A DNA stretch of 64,000 nt from Limnomonas spitsbergensis (lineage: Eukaryota > Chlorophyta > Chlorophyceae > Chlamydomonadales). The stretch's first letter is position 1. Each line of letters starts with the position of its first letter. Under the pieces are notes generated by a model. That model made no database searches, had not been told where the DNA came from, and worked only from the letters and a program-made list of their open reading frames with translations. The translations under genes were made by a program, and so were the position numbers. Of the stretch, positions 59,201 through 64,000 are shown piece by piece. Where the stretch lies: NCBI GenBank assembly GCA_037349105.1, contig JAYJMM010000123.1, forward strand, positions 2,790,001-2,854,000, given 5' to 3'.

Positions 59201-62200
59201 CAGCCGCTGCAGCCAGGCCAGACACGAGCTGCAGGGAATTCTCATCGCCGATTTCACAGCCGGGCAGCAGCAGCAGAGGATGATGTTGCTGCTGCAGGGA
59301 ACCAACGGACAGAGCGGCACTGGGCTGCTTCAGGTTGGCTGGGAAGGAGAGCAGCGCAGAGGCTGACCGCAAGGCCAGGGCCTGCAATCGGTAAGGAAGC
59401 AGATGTCCAGCCGAGGGGATCAGCTCGCCTGATCCCGCTCCAGCCCCGGTCTCTGCCATTGACATGGCTGCAGCCGCTGACAAAAGGGCAAGCCCGTGCC
59501 GTACTTCCTGCACCGCCAGGGTGACAGGCTGTACAATGTCCAGGTACGCATCGTACTGCCGGCTGAGGCGGCTGGCCCATGTGCCTGCATTGTCCTGCCA
59601 TATCGCTGCCTCTTGCACGGCAGCGGGCGAAGGCAGGTTAGCGGCAGTGCTGCCTGAGGGGGAGGTGAGCTGGTGGAGCGCCTCCAGCAGGGACAGGATG
59701 CGCGCCACACTGCCTGCATGGGAAAGGCGGGGAGGACAGCAGGAATGAGGCTTGCAGGGAAAAGAAAGACAGACAGGCAGGAATGAGCCAAACAGGCAGG
59801 CATGAGTAAGGCAAGCCAGCAGGCAGGAATGAGGCAGGCAGGCAAGAGTCAAGCAGGCAGAAGTAGGGCAGGCAGGCAGGACAAAGAAGGCGACAAACAG
59901 CCAACGCGACTAATTGTGACACGTCCTTGTTCATAGCAAGCTCAGTCTGTGGCAATTCAACAACGGCAAGCACCTTCCCAGTCTGCATGATCAACAACTA
60001 GACCAAGCAACATGCCCGTGAAGATCAGCTGCTGACCATCCTCCCCCCACTGCATCCAACCCACCAAGGCTGCCGACGAAGCCGGCCACGTCGCCCGCCA
60101 GCACAGCATACTGCGAGGGCTCCGGCCGGGGTACAACACGGGCCGCCACGCAGACCAGCGCCGCCTCATCCCGCACTCGCTCTGCAGCCAGCTCGCCCAG
60201 CTGCGGCACCTCATCATGCCCGCCAGGCAGTAACTGCATCGCGCGGCGCACTTCCGCCTCAGGGTCAATCCGCTCGGCTATGCTACTCCGCAAGTGCCGC
60301 GCAGCGATCAAGTACTTGCCAGCTGGGTCGATCCCTCGAGGTGGGCTGGCCAGTTGCAACCGCAGCGCACCCAGCAACAGCCACGAACGGCCGTGGCCAG
60401 CCATCAGCGCGTGCGAGCCTGCTGCAGCGGCGGGCTGAGGCGCGCCCAAAGCAACTGTCAGGTTCTCCATCAGCACCTGGGCGCACGGCAGCACTAGCAG
60501 CCTGAGCAGCGAGCACAGGAGTACGTGCGAGGAGCTATGTTCAATGAGCCTGGCGAGGGCATCCAGCCATTGCCCCTGCTCCTGCGGGCTGGGCACTCCC
60601 TGAGCAGGTGTTAGCAGCACAGGCAGCCGGGTTGGCCCGGAGGCCTCAACAGCATCCACCCTGCCTGCAAGGTCCAGTAGTTGCTGCAACAGTAGAACAA
60701 ACTCGCTCTTGGCCTGCTCAGTGGAGAGGCTCGGCACATGGCAAAGCAGCAGCTGCACAAACAGCCCAGTCTGGGCGCTGCACACAGTGTCTGTGATTTC
60801 TCCTGGTGGAGAGGGCGAGAAGACAGCTGTCGCTGCTGCCGCCTGTTGCTGCAGGTGACGGACTGCCAGGCGGAGCTGGAGCAGTCGCAGTGGCTTGGTC
60901 TGCACTAGACAGGGTACCTCGAGTAGCAAGGTGGCGACGGCCTGGGTGTGGGAGGCCTGACATACAGGGGGGGAAAGGAGAGGAACAGATCTGTGTTAAT
61001 TGGATGCAAAGAAGCACTTGCGAGGCAGGCGAGACATATATCTCCTTGAAAGCAAGCCTTGATTGCCTTAGACTACATCTGCCACTGCAGGATTTGAAAA
61101 TGGAAAGAAGCTCCTATTGATCTCAACCTGTCAGGGTCCAATCCCAGGTCACCCACTGACTCTCCCCCATTCCACATGGCATTTTCCTATACATTTCCCA
61201 GGCATTTTCTTAGGTATTTTCTACACACCAGGTACAGCCGAACAGGCGCAGCCTCCAGTGCAGCAAGGCTGCCCACCCTGGCAGCAGGCGCAGCTGCACC
61301 CTCCCACACAGCCACATGCCAGCTCAGCCACATCTCATGCAGCGCCGCCAGCAGCTGCCTGGGCCTGCCGCCCCCCACGCCGTTGTTCAGCATCTCCTCT
61401 AGCTCCCAACAGAGCTGCTGGTGCGGGACGAAGTCTGACGGGCAGCGGCCACCACCGGCGTGCATCGCGACGAGGAGCTGTCGGCGGGTGGTCGCCAGCA
61501 GGGCTTCGGAGCTCAGCCGGCTGGGTGAGGCAAGCTGCTGCCTGTCGCTGCCACTAGATGAGGCCAGCCCAAGCACAGCGTGCGTAGAACGTGAAAGCAG
61601 GCCCTGCTGCACCACTAGACTGTCCAAGTCCTGTGTGACGATAAGGGGTGGAGATAAGGAGGTCAGGCAAGGTGACATCGAATTCCGCAACACAGGACAG
61701 CACACCCACCAACACCCCAACCATAGGTAACAGGAACTGCCATGCATTTGCCTGGACTGCAAATCTCTCTTGCATTATATTTTCTTCTTCAGGTGCCTGT
61801 ACCGAATATTACTTACCGGTGCACAATTTTTATAAATCTTCAAGTTGCCCCTCTGGTGTCCCCCCCTCTCTCACCAGCAATCTCATGAGCCCAGACTGCA
61901 GCGACCGGCATGACGGCGCCACCATCAGCCCAGAGGGCATCAGCGCAGCTGAGGCAGACACCTCCAGCAAAGAAGCAGGAGCGGAAACAGCAGACAAAGC
62001 GCCAGACGCAGCACCTGGGGCTGGGGCAGGTCTCTGCAGGTGCAACAGCCAGGCCGTGGCCTCCCCTCCGCTGGATGAAGCGCAGCTGCTACCATCATCG
62101 GCCTCTGGCGGCTGCAACAGCAACATCGCAGTGCAAGCCTCAGCGGCCTGCTCCGCCCGTCTCACCACTTCAGATACCAGCGACGTGACCAGCGCTAGGC

Positions 62201-64000
62201 CCTGATGGACAGCCTCCCTCCGGCTGGGCTGCAGGTCCAGGGCAACTGCAGACACCATTGCCTCATCATCAGCAACCAGACGGGCCTTTGACTTGACAGC
62301 CACTGCCGCCTGCAGCTGCTGCTGCTGCTCCTGTTGCTCCACGTGCTCCTTGTCCAGCAGCACGCCCAGCAGCGCCATACCTTGAACCACCGAGCGCTTC
62401 AGCGTCACATCGGACCGCAGCGAGGCAATCACCGCCGCCTCAACAAGTTCTCGTGCAGCCGACTCAGTCCCAGGCCCAGAGGCAGTGGCTGCCGCCACCT
62501 CGGATGCACACCGCTGCAGCAGTGGCGGCAGATGCACGCCTGCAGCCGCAAGACCGTCAACCAACGTCCTGCTGGCAGAAGAGAGCCCGTCTGGCCCCGG
62601 CCCTGCACCCAGCGCATGCGCCAAGCGGCGCAGCCGGAGACAGGCCTGCAGCAGAGCCTCGGAGCGGGGAAGCAGCGGCCGGCCACCATGGCGCCATAGC
62701 AGCGGCTTGTCAGGCTCCAAATCAAGGTCCAGCGCCTCCGACATCCCCTCCCGCAGGTGCTGCAGGCGCTCCGCCCCGACATCCAAACCCAGCTCCTGGA
62801 TCGCAACCAGGAGCTTTGCGATCGCCTTGTCCATGCGTCGCCATGTCCAGGTCATCACGTCCATGTCCAGGGAGGCCGCGAGGCCGTGAGGCTGGTACAC
62901 AGGTCCGTGCACACACTCCCAAAGGGCCTGCCGCCAGTGCTGGACACGGGCCAGGCCAAGCATCGCCCCCCGCTCGTTGAGCAGCTGCCCTGTCAGCTCC
63001 ACCCCAGCCGCATCGGCAGCAGGGGGGATGAGTTGTAGCAGCAAGCCACCCTCAACAGCGGACACTGCCTCGAAGAGGGCGGACAGCCAGTCCACCATGG
63101 GGTGGGTTGCATCGCGCTCCGCACGCTCCAGCGGCCGCCCTGCGCGCCAAAATGACTCCTGGTAGGCGGTGGCTGCGGGCACGGCGCCCAGGGTGGCAGC
63201 GGCACCCGCGCCATTCTGCGCAGCTTTGCACAGAACGAGGTGCTGCGCCCTGACCAGAGCAATCCTGCAGCGGACCTGAAAGACAAGGACACGCGGAGTT
63301 CAAATGGATTTTGTTTGACATTCCCATCCCAGTGGGTGCCCAGTTGGAACCCCAAACAGCAATTATGACCCTCGTAGAGATCTAGATTTCTAGCCGGGCC
63401 CCCCTGTAATCTAGGACGCCCAGAGCAAGTCATGGACAGAACCTGGTTCAAACATGTTCAAGAGGTCATCCCGTTCCTTATTTGTGATGAACCCGTACCT
63501 GCTTGGACTAAACCGGGCAAGATCTTGGGTTGTAGGTTACTCCTCATTCAGTGACCTACTGACTAGGATCTTACCATCCCCAAGCTTGAAGCCGGGGACC
63601 TAGGCAAGCTGGTTCACCCTCAGCAAGGAGGGCCTAAATCTCGGTAGCTTCCAGTTGTGGGGAAGAACGCAGAGGCAGGGCTTAATAAAAACTAGCAGGG
63701 TTGAGGACCTCTTACCTTGTTTTTCCTCCTCTGAAGTGCAAATGTTTCCCATCCTAGGGAGATGATTAAGGCCTTCGAAAACTACACACCTGCAGGGCCC
63801 AGGCTCGGCTCCAGCCAGCAGCCGGAACTGATGCCAGGCGCTGCTGATACAGCTGGCAGTAGCGCAGGTCTAGCGGCTGGAGTTGCGTCAAGGAAGTGGA
63901 CATGCCCGAAGCTGCCAGCGAGCTAGCAACCTCCTTCTGGAGCTGCATCGCCTCCCGCCCTGTCAGGACGGCAGCGGCAAACGCAGGCAGCAGGACTGCC
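46371..64000 (-). CDS. Midasin (MDN1/Rea1), C-terminal ~3,590 residues, 5' end beyond window
   Basis: Nineteen exons on the minus strand: 63790..64000 (partial), 61875..63275, 61229..61630, 60065..60956, 58839..59713, 57560..58261, 56941..57111, 56614..56733, 55827..56273, 55100..55185, 52560..54780, 51851..52012, 51291..51443, 50697..50786, 49096..50260, 47800..48726, 47544..47647, 47142..47239, 46371..46926 (TGA). Every junction joins in phase. Midasin is the giant AAA ATPase that removes assembly factors (Rsa4/WDR12, Ytm1) from pre-60S ribosomes in nucleolus and nucleoplasm. Family signatures in order: WRQLELASW; FVQTSTIGEFDARLRLL; AKWEDRGFYAMRASAEKAQ; the acidic D/E-rich region; DTQALAPATEEQ; GKRINMKKVISYIASHF; and a C-terminal MIDAS/VWA domain (DDSRSM). 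The six AAA modules would lie to the right of 64000. Linker exons carry Ala/Gln-rich inserts that lengthen the protein. Thirteen of 18 introns are phase 0. Confidence 0.95.
51149..51240 (+). repeat. Short C-rich duplication in a midasin intron
   Basis: CCCTTCACACCTCCCCCCTGTCCATCCTCCTCCCCCCTG-like units occur twice within the intron between 50786 and 51291. Pyrimidine-rich on the plus strand; likely slippage-derived. Confidence 0.7.
51761..51836. repeat. (TA)n microsatellite in a midasin intron
   Basis: TATATATATATATATATA followed by AATAATATATACC and a second GATATATATATACATATAC run, in the intron between 51443 and 51851. The repeat ends about 15 bp from the 51851 splice donor. Confidence 0.9.
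52087..52230 (+). repeat. 52-bp tandem repeat in a midasin intron
   Basis: GGACAGGTAGCTGAGAAGCC starts at 52087, 52139 and 52191, exactly 52 bp apart; the first two copies are almost identical and the third is truncated. Lies in the intron between 52012 and 52560. Confidence 0.9.
55535..55750 (+). repeat. About 29-bp C-rich minisatellite in a midasin intron
   Basis: Units of CCTAGCCCCCCTCACCCGCC followed by CTCTGCCTG recur about six times, then a variant with TCTAACCAGAAACCCTCACC twice. In the intron between 55185 and 55827. Copy similarity suggests recent slippage or unequal exchange. Confidence 0.88.
59757..59885 (+). repeat. GGCAGGCA-type degenerate short tandem in a midasin intron
   Basis: Runs of GCAGGCAGG, GGCAGGAATGAG and CAGGCAGGCAAGAG fill the intron between 59713 and 60065. 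They keep a minus frame open as Cys/Leu/Pro-rich nonsense reading into the exon. Confidence 0.75.

Overview
The window is eukaryotic nuclear DNA, most likely from a green alga (chlorophyte). Three intron-containing genes with GT-AG splice sites can be traced. Coding exons are GC-rich with long Ala/Gln/Glu/Pro low-complexity inserts. Intergenic DNA is less GC-rich and full of repeats. A p25-alpha (TPPP) domain suggests a lineage with cilia or a ciliary inheritance. The green-alga call is an inference from gene style and family mix; no rRNA, tRNA or organelle marker is visible.

Layout. 1-11116 is one uninterrupted hexanucleotide satellite (GCATCG)n that starts at or before the window edge. 11.1-21.4 kb is repeat-rich: a possibly broken gene next to the satellite, a C-rich pyrimidine tract, a 56-bp tandem array, a 150-bp tandem array, dispersed repeats and a short terminal-inverted-repeat (TIR) element. 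21410-23847 (+) is a three-exon secretory-pathway CAP10/GT90 glycosyltransferase. 24.5-27.4 kb holds decayed non-LTR reverse-transcriptase fragments and a second copy of a roughly 0.9-kb dispersed repeat. 27489-39552 (+) is a gene of about 26 exons encoding a degenerate EF-hand, a p25-alpha domain and a long alanine/glutamate/leucine-rich coiled-coil-like tail. A 2.2-kb intron near its 3' end carries a TIR element with a decayed zinc-finger transposase-like reading frame. 39.6-46.3 kb is intergenic: a duplicated 251-bp repeat, a 33-bp minisatellite and a broken minus-strand reading frame. 46371-64000 (-) is the C-terminal two-thirds or so of midasin (MDN1/Rea1), the AAA ATPase of 60S ribosome maturation, in 19 exons. 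Its N-terminal AAA ring lies beyond the right edge.

The midasin gene and the p25-alpha gene converge on the repeat-rich interval between them. I see no operon-like linkage: the three genes serve protein glycosylation, probable microtubule/ciliary structure and ribosome assembly. The most unusual items are the very pure 11.1-kb satellite, whose only irregularities are eight identical one-base contractions and which is open in all six frames, and the EF-hand/p25-alpha/coiled-coil protein with its transposon-bearing intron. Splice sites were read by eye; no search or alignment was run.
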